Of a stretch of DNA of 64,000 nt, positions 30,395-43,089 are shown piece after piece. The stretch's first letter is position 1. The number at the start of each line of letters is the position of its first letter. Both the position numbers and the translations under genes were made by a program. Source of the stretch: Pomphorhynchus laevis (Eukaryota > Acanthocephala > Palaeacanthocephala > Echinorhynchida > Pomphorhynchidae); the NCBI GenBank assembly GCA_012934845.2, contig WNNJ02003018.1, positions 186,001 through 250,000 on the forward strand, in the 5' to 3' direction. The notes beneath the pieces were generated by a model, which worked only from the letters and a program-made list of their open reading frames with translations, had not been told where the DNA came from and searched no databases.

Positions 30395-32160
30395 TTATTT
30401 ATTATCCATCCATAAAAATTTGCCACTTAATAGTTTAAATTTATTCTTTATATTATTGTGTTGATTTATATATTTTACTATTTTCTGCTTGATGTTATTT
30501 TTATAGTAACCTAGTTTAAAATATGTATCTATTAAATTATTCAAATGATTTTGAAGAAAGCCAATATCATTACATATTGTTGCAATTCTTAAAATTTCAT
30601 TATTTAATGTATTATATTTTATATTATATGGTATGCATGAATGCTCATGCAAAAATATGTTTCTTGTAAATTTAAATATGTAATCTTTACGATATAAATT
30701 AATAGTAGTTTTAGTTAATGTTAATTTAATGTTCATATCTAGATATACACCTTCTTTATCATTAATATTGGTTTTGTTAAGAATAAGGCTTTCTGGATAA
30801 ATGTGCTCACTAATTGAATAAAAATCATTAGAATTAAATACACATATATCATCAATGTATCGAAACATATATTTCATGTATTTATATTGTTTAGATTTAG
30901 TTTTTACACAGTTATGAACAAATTCATATTCTATAAAGCTTAAAAACAAGTCAGCTATAATTGGGCTACTATTACCACCCATTGGAACACCTTTTACTTG
31001 TCTAAATATAGATGTCCCTACTTTTAAATAATTTTGATTTATCAAAATATTTAAGGATTCTATTAATTCAATTTTATCCATATATTTATATTTATTTGAT
31101 GGTTTAATTTTTGTTAGATAGGCGTTATAATTATTATAACATATATATGTATATATTTTTCCGAATATAAGATTAATTAATTTTACTAACGCTTCTTTAA
31201 TATCTACTAAATCTAGATTTGTATAAAGAGTACTAAAATCGTATGTATTTATATTTTGAAAATTTATTCCTTTTGTCGGTTCTAAAAATTCTTTTGTAGA
31301 ATTAATACTGAAATAGTGTTTTATACCAGTATTAATTTCGATTACCTTGCAATATTTTTTAGTGTGCTTTAATTACTTTAAGTATTTTATTCATATAGAC
31401 AGAAAGTGGTTTTAATGTACATTTAAACGCACTACATATGAACCTAGGTTTTATTGGATTTTTATGTAATTTTGGATTCCAATATAATATAGGTATAGTT
31501 TTATTATCTAATTCAACCTTTATACCCTTTTTATCCATTATAGAACAGTGACTTGTAATAATTGTTTCTAAACTCAACTCACTACGTTCATATGTTGGAT
31601 TTACATTTAAATCATTAGAATTAACCTCTTTCATTAGTATATCATAATAAAGCTTTTTGCATATGAAGACAAAGTTATTACTAGCTTTATCAATAGTTGT
31701 TATTATATAGTTATCCTTTAATTTAGTAAGTTCTTTATACATATCTTTATTAATTTTATCTTTCCTTTTATAATTGTTTGTTATTTTCATTTTATTTTTA
31801 ATTTTATCAAATATATAATCTTTCCAAATTTTTATCTTAGATATATTCGAACTTTCACTATTAATCAGCTTACTAAAGTAATCATTTAAGTTATTATATA
31901 ACGAACTGTAAATTTTATTTTTGTCGTTGTTGTTATTTAATCTATATTTATATCCTTTTGATAGCAGCTTTCTTAATTCACAATTTTCAATTAATTCTAG
32001 ATTATGGGTACATATATGTTTATTTATTTTATTAAAACTAAGACTTTTACAATTGCATTCTGTTTCCATTATGTTTCTAATATTATCGTTACATATTGAT
32101 TTTAATTCTTTAATATAATTACAAATTTTTCGTCCTAATGGTGGTTGAAGAATGATATGA
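30395..32160 (-). pseudogene. Naiad-like Penelope-like element RT, one frameshift, no endonuclease
   Basis: Minus-strand frame 32069-31359 (extending open to about 32157) has the Cys/His start ETECNCKSLSFNKINKHICT, then IENCELRKLLSKGYKYR, TIDKASNNFVFICK, YWNPKLHKNPIKPRFICSA. A shift near 31355-31365 moves to a frame that starts NTYDFSTLYTNLDLVDI and continues to 30395 with VKGVPMGGNSSPIIADLFLS, FRYIDDICVF and INLYRKDYIF. KLHK, DFSTLYT, IDD and the CxC/HxC start resemble the Naiad clade of Penelope-like elements. Naiad proteins normally have an N-terminal GIY-YIG endonuclease; here that part is absent, cut at 32160. Fragments of the same family occur at 57411-57690. Confidence 0.8.
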
Positions 32161-32539
32161 TCTTAAGGATAAATAAACAGGACGAGATTCATCAAGATAT
32201 GGAATATGTAAGTATGAAGGGGAATTGCGATGCAGTATACGCTAAGTTAGGATAATCAAACAAAACTGGGCATGATAGCTAATTGTGGGAAGCCAGAAAA
32301 TATTGAAAATATGTTGAGATATGTGGTCAAAAAGGCATAGATGTAGGATAACGTAAGCTGTTGAGTTTACAATACGTTGGAGAGGTTGGAGAGTTTTGGA
32401 AGAGTTCTAGAACAGGCTAAAAATAATCGATTAGGGAAAATAAAAGGGCGGATAAAATGAAAAGACATTAGCGAAAATCGATCAACCTACGAATACAGCG
32501 AATATCACGTAGTAGCAGGAACGAGGAGCTGATTTTATT

Positions 32540-33130
32540 GAAAGCAAATGGCTTAAAAGAAAGGTTGTCGAGGTGAGATGCAAGTATCCACATGATTTTG
32601 GACTTTGCGGGAATGAGTGATAGGTGAAGAGAATAAAGGTGCTGGGAAACGGATAAGAGGCAGCGGATGAAGTTGATGCAAGATCATCGATCTGTGAGGA
32701 TGTAGATAAGAGTGGAGGATAATGCCATCAGCATATTGCATAACATTAAAATTGTGTGTTCTGGTTATTGTAGAAAGATCACCGAGAAGGGAGAAAATAA
32801 CGGGACCTAATACTGATCCTTGAGAAATACCGTGTGTGAGAGAAGACGGTTGATATACAGAAGTAGCTGAATGAACACTGAAATAAGGTCAGATAAATAA
32901 GAGGAAAAGCGGGCTACAGCGGAGTTAGATAATCCATAGTCATGACGAAGCCGATAAAGAAAAATATAATGATCGACGATGTCGAATACACATGAGAGGT
33001 CGATGGATATTATGACGCTACAAGAGAGGAAAACCTTTACATATTCCGCCAAGGATATGTATGGGGGCAGTGGAAATGATTTTGTAATTGTAGTTTGATA
33101 GTATGTTGATGAATCAGATGGAATCCTTGG
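32540..33130 (-). pseudogene. LINE RT remnant (palm)
   Basis: Minus strand: VIISIDLSCVFDIVDHYIFL, RLRHDYGLSNSAVARFSSYL, then a broken GVPQGS-like LLSHTVFLKDQY and MQYADGIILHSYLHPH with YADG at the catalytic box near 32730. Same family as 5780-6490. Catalytic Asp is changed and frames shift at least twice. Confidence 0.65.
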
Positions 33131-33600
33131 AAGAGCGGCAATCGAGGTGGATGTTGAAGTCGTTAAGAATCGGGCTGATTAAGTCGGTCTAGTGAGCAAC
33201 CGGTGGAGAGCAGACGGAGAGTTGAGAGGTCGTCGTATTCAGAGTGCCATAATTCGGTAAGGGAGAAGATATCGATGAATTGGTTGTTGAAGAAGTTGAA
33301 GATGATGTCGGATTTATGGAGTATAGATCTCGTGTTGAGAGGCTGAGTCGTTAACCGTGTGTGATGGTGATATGTCTAGCGGAGAAGACAGAGAGGGTAT
33401 ATGGAGTTAGTGTCTTTATATGGGGTTGGTGTGGACAACTTGAAAATTTCCGACGATGTTTCGGAAAAAGACGGATTTTTCGCCGTTTTCTTCTCGACGG
33501 CGTTTTTCGATGCAGGCAGAAGAGAATTGACGATTTTGGAAAAAAGATTTATTTTAACGTGGCAAATGCGTGCCAGCGCACGCTTACATGACCATAACAA
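33130..33600. other. Degraded LINE sequence between two RT pieces
   Basis: Purine-rich, with open frames on both strands and no clear motif. By position it is probably LINE endonuclease or linker sequence. Confidence 0.3.
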
Positions 33601-34389
33601 AACAAAAATGTAAATTATGTGTCGAGAAGGTGTGAACAGAGGAGGTGTTTGAATGTGATAAAGGTGGGAGCGCGGCGGACGTGAGCGGGAGTTGATTCCA
33701 GGCGAGTGAGGCAGATACGAGGAAGCATCGGATACCCTAGTTGTAGGATTAATTGGGAACGTGGAGTAAGAGGGTATGACGGGAACGCAGCGATAGCAAG
33801 GTGGGGCGAGTGTCGTCTAAGAAAGGACGGTTTTTGAACGATGGGGACCCGACAGCGATGATACTAAAGTTACGAGAAGAAGGCGGAGTTTGATGCGGAT
33901 GTGGATTGTGGGCCAGGTGAGTTGGACAAGATATGTGGATGTGTGGTCAGTGCGACGAGACGAAAAGCACTCGAACGGCGCAGTTGATTATTCGTTGTAG
34001 GGGTAGGATGATGGATTTTTCGAGAATTTGCGAAAATGCTGAGGGAGTAATTGATTTTAGGCAAGAGAAGCAATGAAAGAAGAGACATACAAAAACGGAA
34101 GTCGATAATGGGGCGGATACGGCGGATGTCACGAAGAATTAAGTTAGACAAGCGGACCTTGTCATGGACGAAGGGTTTAAGGGAAAGGTGATCATCAAAA
34201 TGGAAGCCTAAGAAAGTAAGATTGTGTACTATGGGGATTATCGATGAGGTAAAAGATACAGTGGGAGGAGATATGCTTGGTTTACGGGGGAGGATCTACA
34301 TTATTTTAGACTTTTCGGGGTTTAGAACGAGTTGGAAATTGAAGAGACGTTTGTAGATAGAAGAAAGACAGTTGGAGGCAGAAATGCCG
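33600..34389 (-). pseudogene. LINE RT remnant (thumb to C-terminus)
   Basis: Starting at the junction near 34389 the minus strand reads DIGISASNCLSSIYKRLFNF and VLNPEKSKIM, the region after the YADD box, and further on ILRDIRRIRPIIDFRF and KINYSLSIFANSRKIHH. It belongs to the same family as 32540-33130 but is downstream sequence placed upstream, so two copies or a rearrangement are present. Confidence 0.55.
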
Positions 34390-35420
34390 ATATCTGTTAG
34401 GAGGGTACAGATTGGATGATAAGAGATAGCTGTTAGGCGGGACATGAGCGATTTCCACTTAAGAGTGTGTGTTTGTATTACGGTTCTTTCGAATTCGGAT
34501 TCCCCGATAGGTGATCCGAGGACGATTATCCCCTTGGTGCTTGTGGGTAAGTCCAATGATGGTGGTTCAATTGAGCCTATTGAGCTATGCGAAAGGAACT
34601 GTAATTTTGTTGAATTCACATTATAAACGTATTTTGGGCCGTCGCTTATTTAAATTTTCCAAATTGCTCTTAGTTGCTCTGGTGTGCCGACGAAGTTGGC
34701 ATCATCAGCGTACCATTTTTGTATGACGGCAGGTACGGATTGTTTGATTTACTCGATTAAGGGTGTAGATGCAAGTGAAAAGCCGGCCATCGCGAATGGA
34801 TCTCCTTGAATGAAGCCTTCTTCTGATAAGATACTGCAACCGCCAAGTTAGAGGTTGGATGAAGTTTGGTAAATGTTTTGCATGACTTAATGCAGTGAAG
34901 GGCAGGTGAATTTTATATTATGGATAGCAGCGGCTCTGTTTATTGAATTAAACGCGTTGGATGCGTCGATAGCTAACATGCAGCGATCGGTTTATTCGTG
35001 AAATGCACTGCGCAAGGTATGTATTGCGTACTCAATTCCGCTTTTTCGGCCTGCAGCGAGTTGGCGCTTCCCGCAGACATCTTCTATGTCAGTCCGTACC
35101 TGTTGTAAAATGGCTTTGCTTATGATTCGTCTCGCGGTGTCACAAACACCGATTGGTCTTATGCCTCCATCTTTCCTCTCTAGAGCTACTAGGCCGCATG
35201 CATTGAAGGCCTCTAGAAATTGCGAGGATAGCTGCTCAGTTGCCAGGCGAATCGCAAAGTCAGTCAGTGACCGTGCTAAGTTTCGAGATTGAACGCTGAA
35301 TTTTGTAAGCATTCGTCTCCATGCAATCGCGTCAAGACCTGAGGAACCGGCGCCTCTTTTTTTGAATTCAAGGCTCTGATGATTGAATTTTCATCTAATG
35401 CGTAGAATCTGCAAGGGTTA
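34390..35420 (-). pseudogene. RT fragment of the intact RT/nuclease LINE family
   Basis: Minus strand: NLARSLTDFAIRLATEQLSS, LVALERKDGGIRPIGVCDTA, RRIISKAILQQVRTDIEDV, then decayed palm near 34990-34700, where the reading WYADDAN is recognisable with frame breaks at about 34700. It ends with SLDLPTSTKGIIVLGSPIG and SLMSRLTAISYHP. Each piece aligns with the 22285-25290 protein. At 34389 it joins a different LINE within one open frame. Confidence 0.7.
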
Positions 35421-35504
35421 TGGTCATGAGCGTTTTGGAGCTTTGCAGACAAGATGATGTCGTTTGGAGGACAGCAGGCAGGCAGGTAATATATCTAATA
35501 ATAA

Positions 35505-36945
35505 TAAAAAAATTATTATTACAAGCAAGCATTGGCTATAAAGCCGATTCGCTCGATCACAATAAAACATCATTACATACACCAAAATCAACATAAAAAT
35601 ATTAATAAAAGGGGTAATCTTCATTATTCCCGCCGTTAATCGTCCAATTTATGAGAGCAGTCTTGAATGTCTTAACGTCTGTGGCCATCACGATTTCCGA
35701 CGGTAGTCGATTCCAAGCATTTGCACAACGATGAGACAACTGATCCAACCGTGAACTGCGACCATGGGGCGATATCCTCAACAACAGGGGATGACCTCTG
35801 TGGTATCGTCTATCATTAATAACCACCGAATTGGTAAGATATCTATCCAAACCGTTGGCGATATGTCACATTACTAACATATCTAGGATGTACAGTCTTT
35901 TGTGCACAGTCATCATACCCAGAGTTTTAAGTCTGTCGCGATAACTCATATGAGAACAACTCAAACACAATTTGCTGCCACGACGAAGAATATTTTCTAA
36001 GTCATTCAACTCTTTTTTGGACGTTGGAAAACTGGCTTGTATCGCGAACTCAATATATGGTCTTACAAGTGCATTAAATAGAATTCTAAAACATGTGGGT
36101 GACACAAACTTGAAGCAGTTTTTAACAAGTACAGCATTCTTATAGCAGACGCGCATTTACGTTCAGTGTCCATTCTAGACTTCAAGAAAGTATGAGTTAT
36201 GATACCAAGGTCTCGTACATGAGATACACAATTAATTATTCGAGATCCTATAGTATATCGGGCAGGTTCAGAACTATAGCCGAAACGAAGGTGAACACAC
36301 TTAGAGACGTTCAATCGTATTCCTGTATGCCTACTCTAAATTTCTATCCTATCAATATCACCTTGCAGAAACTCTACATCCTTTGGAGAATTAATTGTGC
36401 ACAACACTTTCAAGTCATTTGCGAAAGCAAGATATTGGCATTGCAGTTTACTCAGCAGAGAGTTGATGAAAATGTTAAAAAGTAATGGGACAAGCACAGT
36501 CCCCTGAGGAACCCCTGAAGTCACACTACGCGGAAAAGAAAAACAATCACCAACCCGTACTATATAGCTCTAGATGACAGAAAATCAGCAACCCACGCTA
36601 CATGCATCCGTAATGCCATGATCGAATAATGTTTGTATTAACTGAGAATGAGGCACGCGATCGAATGCTCTACTAACATCAAGAAACAGGGCATCAATAT
36701 AGCTACCTCGAGATAATTCTGCGACCCACGCCTCACGAGAACACACGAAATTCGTCAGACATGATCTGCCTTTTCTGAAACCATGCTGTTGAGAGCAAAT
36801 CTGTCCGGACTCAACCAAGTGACTCATTATCCTTTCGTGAACTATACGCTCCATAGTTTTACTTATATGGCTAGTTAAATTTATAGGCCTGTAGTTACTA
36901 GCTGAGTTCCGCACACCTTTCTTATAAACAGGTACTACCATAGGG
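35505..36945 (-). pseudogene. CR1/jockey-type RT, 5' truncated and frameshifted
   Basis: From 36941: VVPVYKKGVRNSASNYRPIN, QHGFRKGRSCLTNFV, DALFLDVSRAFDRVPHSQ; 36524: TSGVPQGTVLVPLLFNIFIN with the catalytic box FAND; 36314: LGIITHTFLKSRMD; 36156: VRPYIEFAIQASFP; and 35850-35602: NAWNRLPSEIVMATDVKTFK. The 3' end at about 35505 has the shared hairpin and (AAT)n tail. No endonuclease is left. It is a close relative of 2600-4103. Confidence 0.85.
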
Positions 36946-37277
36946 GAGATCTAAAGTAAATACAATTTAAATTCTTGATTAAAGTTACTTACACTTGTAA
37001 TCAGACCGATTGTCTATATTAAAATAAGTCTTGGTTATTGAAACTCTTACAAAATACAGTTCTATACAAGTTTGAAATTCTAAGCTGCTAACAAATAACT
37101 ATTTACACAAATTACAATCGATTACTACTATTACAACGTTTACAACGATTACATCGATAACAACGATTACTTCAACGGAGTTAAAAAGTCTTGGTTATTA
37201 AAATTCTTACAATAAAATACATACAATAATTGTTCAATTATATTTGAACAATCAAAGACGAATCGAGAATCCTGATA
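36946..37277 (+). other. Probable 5' leader of the next CR1-like LINE
   Basis: From about 37080 the plus strand has repeated ACAACGATTACA-like words, comparable to the CGACAACCA words in the leader of the minus-strand element. No ORF. Confidence 0.4.
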
Positions 37278-38459
37278 ATGTGTGCCAAGAAGAAAAATGT
37301 ATCAAGAGGTAGGCAAGCAAACTCAGGGGATACCGACAACAACAGGAAATTCGAGAGTATACAAGTGGAATGTTCAACTAGCGGTTGTCAAATTTGGACA
37401 TCGGTAACACATATTTGTGATTTTGGTGATGATACCGGTGACGGGCCACCATTCTATTGCGGATTTTGTGCGGCGAAGCAAATCAATGTGTTGGTTGAAC
37501 GTTTAAACCAATTGGAAAAGGTATTGCAGTGTGACGGATTTGGTCAAGTTCCAAATGGATCTATCCCGGTAAACGCAGCTTCTACCGAATGCGTATCAGC
37601 TGAATGCAACCTACACAAACGTGCTACCTTCGCTAACATCCCCAAATCACAGTATGGTAGTAATAACAACCGGGTGGATAACGACGAACCGAACGTATCT
37701 GCTGTCCCCTCAGAAATGGCTCACAACTCGCAAATGCAAATATCGCGACGACGATCTTCAGTAATAACCGCACAACCTCAACATGAATCCATAAAATCCT
37801 CAATAATGACGCCAGGTAACATTCAACATGATGTAGGCATGACTAGGTCTGTACTTCTTAGAGGTGTTTCAAAAGCAAATGTGATTAACTCTCAAGACAC
37901 TCCTTCACTTAATAGCATGGCATCTGCATATGACTCTCGTCAGGTACCTCGAAGAAGGAAAGATTTTCATAACCGTGAACAGTGTTTAATTATTGCAAAC
38001 GTAAAGGAATCTGTCGTTATAAATAGCCAGGCACGATTAGACGACGACTTGGGACATCTACAATCCATTCTTTCGGTGGTATTGCATGAATGTCAAGACG
38101 AAGTTGTTAAGAGCATGAAGATAAAGGCCGCTTTTCGTCTCGGTAAGATAAGTAATTAGTTGAGACCCAGACTGCTCAAAGTAGTGTTCAACTCCGCTGA
38201 AATTATTCACATAATCTTTAACGGCGCATATCGTTTGAAAGGGTCGAGTATACGTCTGCTACGCGATCTGAGCATAGCTGATCGATTACGTTTGAAAGAG
38301 GCTAAATCAGAGTTAGCATGTCGATTAGAGTTGGGTGAAAAGAATTTGACAATACAAAATTTTCAAGTTGTGTGGTGGCGTCTACATATTCATTGGAAGG
38401 GACTGTCAGATGTGATCAATCCTGCAAGCCTTCTTACCACTTTGGCGCCCTCCGCCTAA
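37278..38459 (+). pseudogene. CR1-like LINE ORF1 with one in-frame stop
   Basis: Starts MCAKKKNVSRGRQANSG. Cys pairs (VECSTSGCQIW, then FYCGFCAAK) form the same zinc-module pattern as the minus-strand ORF1. The C-terminal domain (DDDLGHLQSILSVVL, MKIKAAFRLGKISN) is followed by TAG at 38157-38159 and resumes in the same frame (RPRLLKVVFNSAEI, IRLLRDLSIADRLRLKEAK) to 38459. A single nonsense change splits an otherwise full-length protein. Confidence 0.85.
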
Positions 38460-41355
38460 GACGTGAAATATTCACTGTTTCACCTTGCCTCAATGTCGAT
38501 CGGTGTATTCGTGAATTTCGAAAATCTCTTCGCGATTTTTCCTTCAAGTTGAGCACAAATAATGGTGGTTTAAAAATCATTTACTCGAATATTCGTAGTC
38601 TACTTAATAAGTTAGATGAAATAAAATGTCTCTTTCAAGATATCGTACCAGATGTAGGTATTTTCACAGAATCTTGGCTTAGTTCGTCAATAGCAGACGT
38701 AGATATATTCATTGAGGGATACAGCATAAGTAGAAGTGATAGAACAGGGAAAATTGGAGGAGGTGTTATCGCGTATATCTCTAATAGGCTTCAATTCCGA
38801 GTAATTGAAACTCTTAGTGATGCTATTATCCATAATGAAGCATTGTGTATTAGGCTATATTGTCAACACCCAATAACGGTATTGACTGTGTATCGTTCTC
38901 CAAGATCAAACACAGATAGCATAACTGCTTTAATGGAGATAAGTAGTTATTGTGATAGATTTGTTGTACTCGATGATTTCAACATGCCATCTATGAATTG
39001 GGTTAATTACACTTCCAATGACTCGGATGTCGAGAGTTTGAAGCTACTTGGCTTAATAAACAGCTTGGCTCTTAAGCAACATGTCAGTCAGAGTACAAGA
39101 TTTTCACAGGATTCACATTCACTTTTGGATTTATGCCTTACTGTACCATATGACATTCTTGATAGATTAAGCTATCTGGACCCAATAGGTCATTCAGATC
39201 ATGTGGTCATTTCGATTGGTCTGAGCGATGTCTACTCACATGGCGTAAATCCGACGTCGTCTGTAAACCCATTCAGAACTGACTTTGCTCTAGTAAATAA
39301 ATATCTCGTTGGGGTAAAGTGGTTGGATGCTTTTGATGTTGGCGTCGAATATTCATGGCAGTTTTTCAGGGATACTCTGTACCACCTCCTTAATCGTTTC
39401 TCACCTCTTCAGAGTAAACACTGTTTGACATCGATCTCACCGCCTTGGTTTAATAGCGACATAAAACATGCTTTAAAGATGAGACGTAAGGCCTTTAATA
39501 ACTATCGTAAAGACAGAGCTAATTTTAGCACTTATAAGAAATGGCGAAACCTCGTTACGTCCATGAAGCGAACTGGTAGGCGATCTTTCGAAAATCAGCT
39601 AAGTATAAACTGTCACCGTGATCCCCGCTCTTTCTTTAGGTATGTGACTGCTAAGCATACGCGCTGTAAACCTATAAATTGTATTCAACGTGACGATGGG
39701 AAATTCATAACTGATTCTTTGCAGATATCAAATATGTTTAGAAATCATTTCCATTCTTTGAATCTTGACCATAAGGATGTGACAATGGGTGATCCGTGTA
39801 CATTTGAATCGCCCGGAGATGACACCAGCGACCTCTTCCGATGTGATGATGTTCTCCAAGAGCTTCGGAAACTTAAATGCAAAGCAGGTGCGGGTCCAGA
39901 TGGCTTACCGCCAGTATATCTGCGCAACATCGCTGACATAATATGTCATCCGCTTTACAATATTTTCTCTGCGTCTGTTGCTTTTGGCGTTGTTCCTTCT
40001 GATTGGCAGGATTCCATCATCTGTCCTATTTATAAGAAAGGAGATAGTTCGTCCATTGACAATTATAGACCTATTAGTCTCACTTGCGTGTGTTGTCGTG
40101 TGCTAGAAAGATTGATTAAGCGACGAATAATAGAATTTCTAAATAGATTTCAAATTTTGAACCCAGCACAGCATGACTTCCGAAAAGGTTATTCCACGAC
40201 TACTAATCTTGTACATGCACGTGAAAATTGGTATCACTATTATGATCAAGGCATACCAGTTGATGTCATTTTCTTTGATTTCTCAAAAGCGTTCGACTCA
40301 GTTAATCACACGCTTCTTATTGAGAAGTTGGAGCACATTCATCTTGATAAGAGGATCATAACTGGATTCGTGTATTCCTTTCCAACCGACAAAGTGTCGT
40401 ACGAGTAAATAAGTCGCTGTCGAGTCCATTTCCAGTGTTGTTAGGTGTTCCACAGGGAAGTGTATTGGGTCCCATCTTATTCAGTCTTTATATCAACGAT
40501 TTGATACCAAATATCAGTTCATTCAGTTTATTATATGCAGATGATCTTAAAGTTTGGCGACCTATTATTTCCGATCTTGACAAACAGCATTTACAAAGCG
40601 ACGTCGACGTTATATCCAATTGGTCTATACGAAATCACTTGAGGATCAATTCCGCTAAATGTACATGTATGCGTATATCACGAAGATCATGTGATCATCT
40701 TGGAGGTGAGTACCAGTTTGGTTCAATTAGTATCGAAAGAACCAACTCATATAAAGATTTGGGAGTTTGGGTTTGTGCTGACTTATCCACTCGAAAGCAT
40801 TCAGACTACGTGTGTTGCATCACAAAACGCTTAATAGGACATACTCGTCGAGCTCTGATAGGCATAGATCCGTTATGTTACCATACCTTAGCAAATGCGT
40901 TTTTCTTGAGCCATATCTTATACGCATCGCCAGCTTGTTATCCCGAAACTACTTATGAGCGTCGTGCATTAGAGAAAGTGTTCATTTCAACAACTAAATT
41001 AGTCTCAGGGCTGCATATTTATGGCTACGGGAAACGCCTCCAGATATTAAATATGCCTTGTCTGCGATATATCCGTGACAAGCGAGATCTCTCTCTTGTT
41101 TGGAAAATTCTGCATACTAAAGATCATCCACTGTCACATCTACTGCAACTGAGAGGTCAACCTTCTCTTCGCGGACACCCCCTGATGCTGAAAACACAAA
41201 GGTACATGCATGCAGTTTCCTGCTTTGCCAAACGAGTCGTACGATCTTGGAATTCGCTTCAGAGTGCGACCGTTTTGTCGTCTACTGCTTCAAGTTTTTG
41301 CGCCCTACTGGATGATGACCCTTCCTTCTCAAGACAACGGTGGGATTTTCAGTAG
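38372..41355 (+). pseudogene. CR1-like LINE ORF2 (endonuclease + RT) with one frameshift
   Basis: 38372-40408 carries the endonuclease (IIYSNIRSLLNKLDEIK, VGIFTESWL, GKIGGGVIAYISN, VVLDDFNMPSMNW, GHSDHVVISI) and the first RT motifs (DNYRPISLTCVCCRVLERLI, DVIFFDFSKAFDSVNHTLL). A one-base shift near 40365 moves the reading frame; the correct phase resumes with WIRVFLSNRQS and continues through GVPQGSVLGPILF, LLYADDLKVW and RSWNSLQSATV to 41355. The first base of the reading is not ATG (GTG), as in the intact relative, and it overlaps ORF1 by 88 bases. The 3' UTR ends with an AATAATAAT tail near 41460. Confidence 0.9.
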
Positions 41356-41449
41356 TTTATCTGATGATGGAGGGACAAAACGACTCTTATTCTTTTTATT
41401 CTTTTTATTTTGTGAAGCAACTTGTAAAGAGCCTCGGCTCAATTCGTTG

Positions 41450-41755
41450 TCAATTAATAATAATGATAGCACGTTTCCAGTCGAGCGGTAATTTGCCAGA
41501 GTTTAAAGAGAGCTGAAACAGTATTGCCAAGGACCGAGAGAGGTGGGCACTTAAGATACTTAAAAAAGGATGAATGTCGTCAGGACCAGCAGATGAACAC
41601 CGCGACAGCCGAATCAATTTGGCGAATACTTCATCTTCAGTAATTGAAATCAAATCACTGGAGACATGAGAAACACTGCTTCGAGTAAATTTATTTGCAA
41701 ATTCCTCGAGAATTAATAAGGACCCATTCGAGGGTAAACTTGTGCTTGTAATAAT
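41450..41755 (-). pseudogene. LINE linker/RT N-terminal fragment
   Basis: Minus strand reads ISITEDEVFAKLIRLSRCSS, AGPDDIHPFLSILSAHLS and LPLDWKRAIIII, the segment just before RT motif 1. The CR1-like element on the plus strand ends inside it, so its 3' tail may have landed in this older copy. Confidence 0.7.
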
Positions 41756-41987
41756 ATTTGTGATATATATAATATATATAAATATTTATATTTTATAAAT
41801 ATAGATATTGTATGAATATTACATAAATATTATATTTATATTTATATATTACCAAGGTTACCATTAATTAATTGTTTAGTAATTTTAATTTTATTATTAA
41901 TTATTTTGACATTTTTTAGAAGCTTTTTTAATTTACTGCTAAAAGAGCTTTTAACCTTTTGCTACTTTATAATTTTGTTCCTTCAGA

Positions 41988-42822
41988 ATGTTCCGTATGT
42001 ATCTGTATTACACAATTTGGAATCTGTGGTATTATGGCAATGCAGATAACTCGATACCTAAATTACTTTTAATTTCGTTTGATGGTTTTCGACATGATTA
42101 TATAGAACGATATAATTTAAGTACATTTAAAAGATTTATGGAGAACGGAGGAAGCGCAAAGCGGGTTAAAAGCTCTTTTGCTACGGTTACATTTCCTAAT
42201 CATTTCTCAATTGCGACTGGCCTTTATGAAGATAGACATGGAATAATTAACAACCAAATGTATGATCCGGATACTAATGAAACGTTTGACATGAATAATG
42301 CCGATACTAAATGTAATTGGTGGAAACAAAATCCACATGCGGTACCAATTTGGATTCATAATCAAATAGAGAGTGCACAACGATCAAGCGGTACAATTTG
42401 CTGGGTTTCATCTCAATGCAGCTTTAAGTCAAAATCACCAGATCGTCAAATTCCATGTAATGGAAGTAAAACGGCCACCCATAAGATTGACACTGTTTTT
42501 CAGTGGTTTACAAATGAAAGTCACCCCATAAATTTCGCTGCTGTATATTTTAATGAACCTGATAATACTGGCCATGAACACGGACCAAATTCCGATAAGA
42601 TGAAAATTACTCTTAAAAATCTGGAAATTATACTAGATTACATCGATACAAAGATAGCGGAATCAAACTTGACTCAGACTTTGAACGTCGTTATTGTTTC
42701 TGATCACGGTATGACTGATGTTTATCCAAATAATTCTATTGTCTTATGCGATTACATTGACCGAAACATGTATAAAGCCTATGGGTCATTAACAGTAAAG
42801 GTTATTTTTCCGGTATCTGAAG
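41988..42822 (+). CDS. Ectonucleotide pyrophosphatase/phosphodiesterase (ENPP), 5' exon
   Basis: ENPPs are secreted or membrane-bound zinc enzymes that hydrolyse nucleotide or lipid phosphodiesters. Zinc and catalytic positions are visible: LLISFDGFR (Asp32), the nucleophile Thr68 in TVTFPNHFSIATGLY, NEPDNTGHEHGP (Asp192, His196), and VSDHGMTD (Asp239, His240). CTTCAG ends two bases before the ATG, so this may be exon 2 with a 5' leader intron, or the ATG may be internal to a longer protein with its signal peptide in an upstream exon. The frame runs on, but the family alignment leaves it after FPVSEG, where GAAG/GTATTT makes a donor; exon end 42822, phase 1. Continues at 51530. Confidence 0.85.
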
Positions 42823-43089
42823 GTATTTTAGTTATTGTTATCAATTCCTACAAATGTCTTTGATAGTGATGCCTATCTTTAATTAATTTTAATATTTAAC
42901 ATGCCAAATTCATATTTAGAAGGATAAAAGATCACACCAGCTTGAGCGAGCAGTTGCGCTCGATAAATTAAATAAATTAATAAAATTTAATAATTAAATT
43001 AATTATAAATTAATTTAAATTAATGTTTTATAAAAAATAATTAATGTAATTATTTTTATTCAGTTGCATAGATTATTTCAATGTGTCTA

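Noticed and set aside
41350-41385. CTGATGATGG in a LINE 3' UTR as a hammerhead box
   Set aside because: No pairing stem or GAAA follows.
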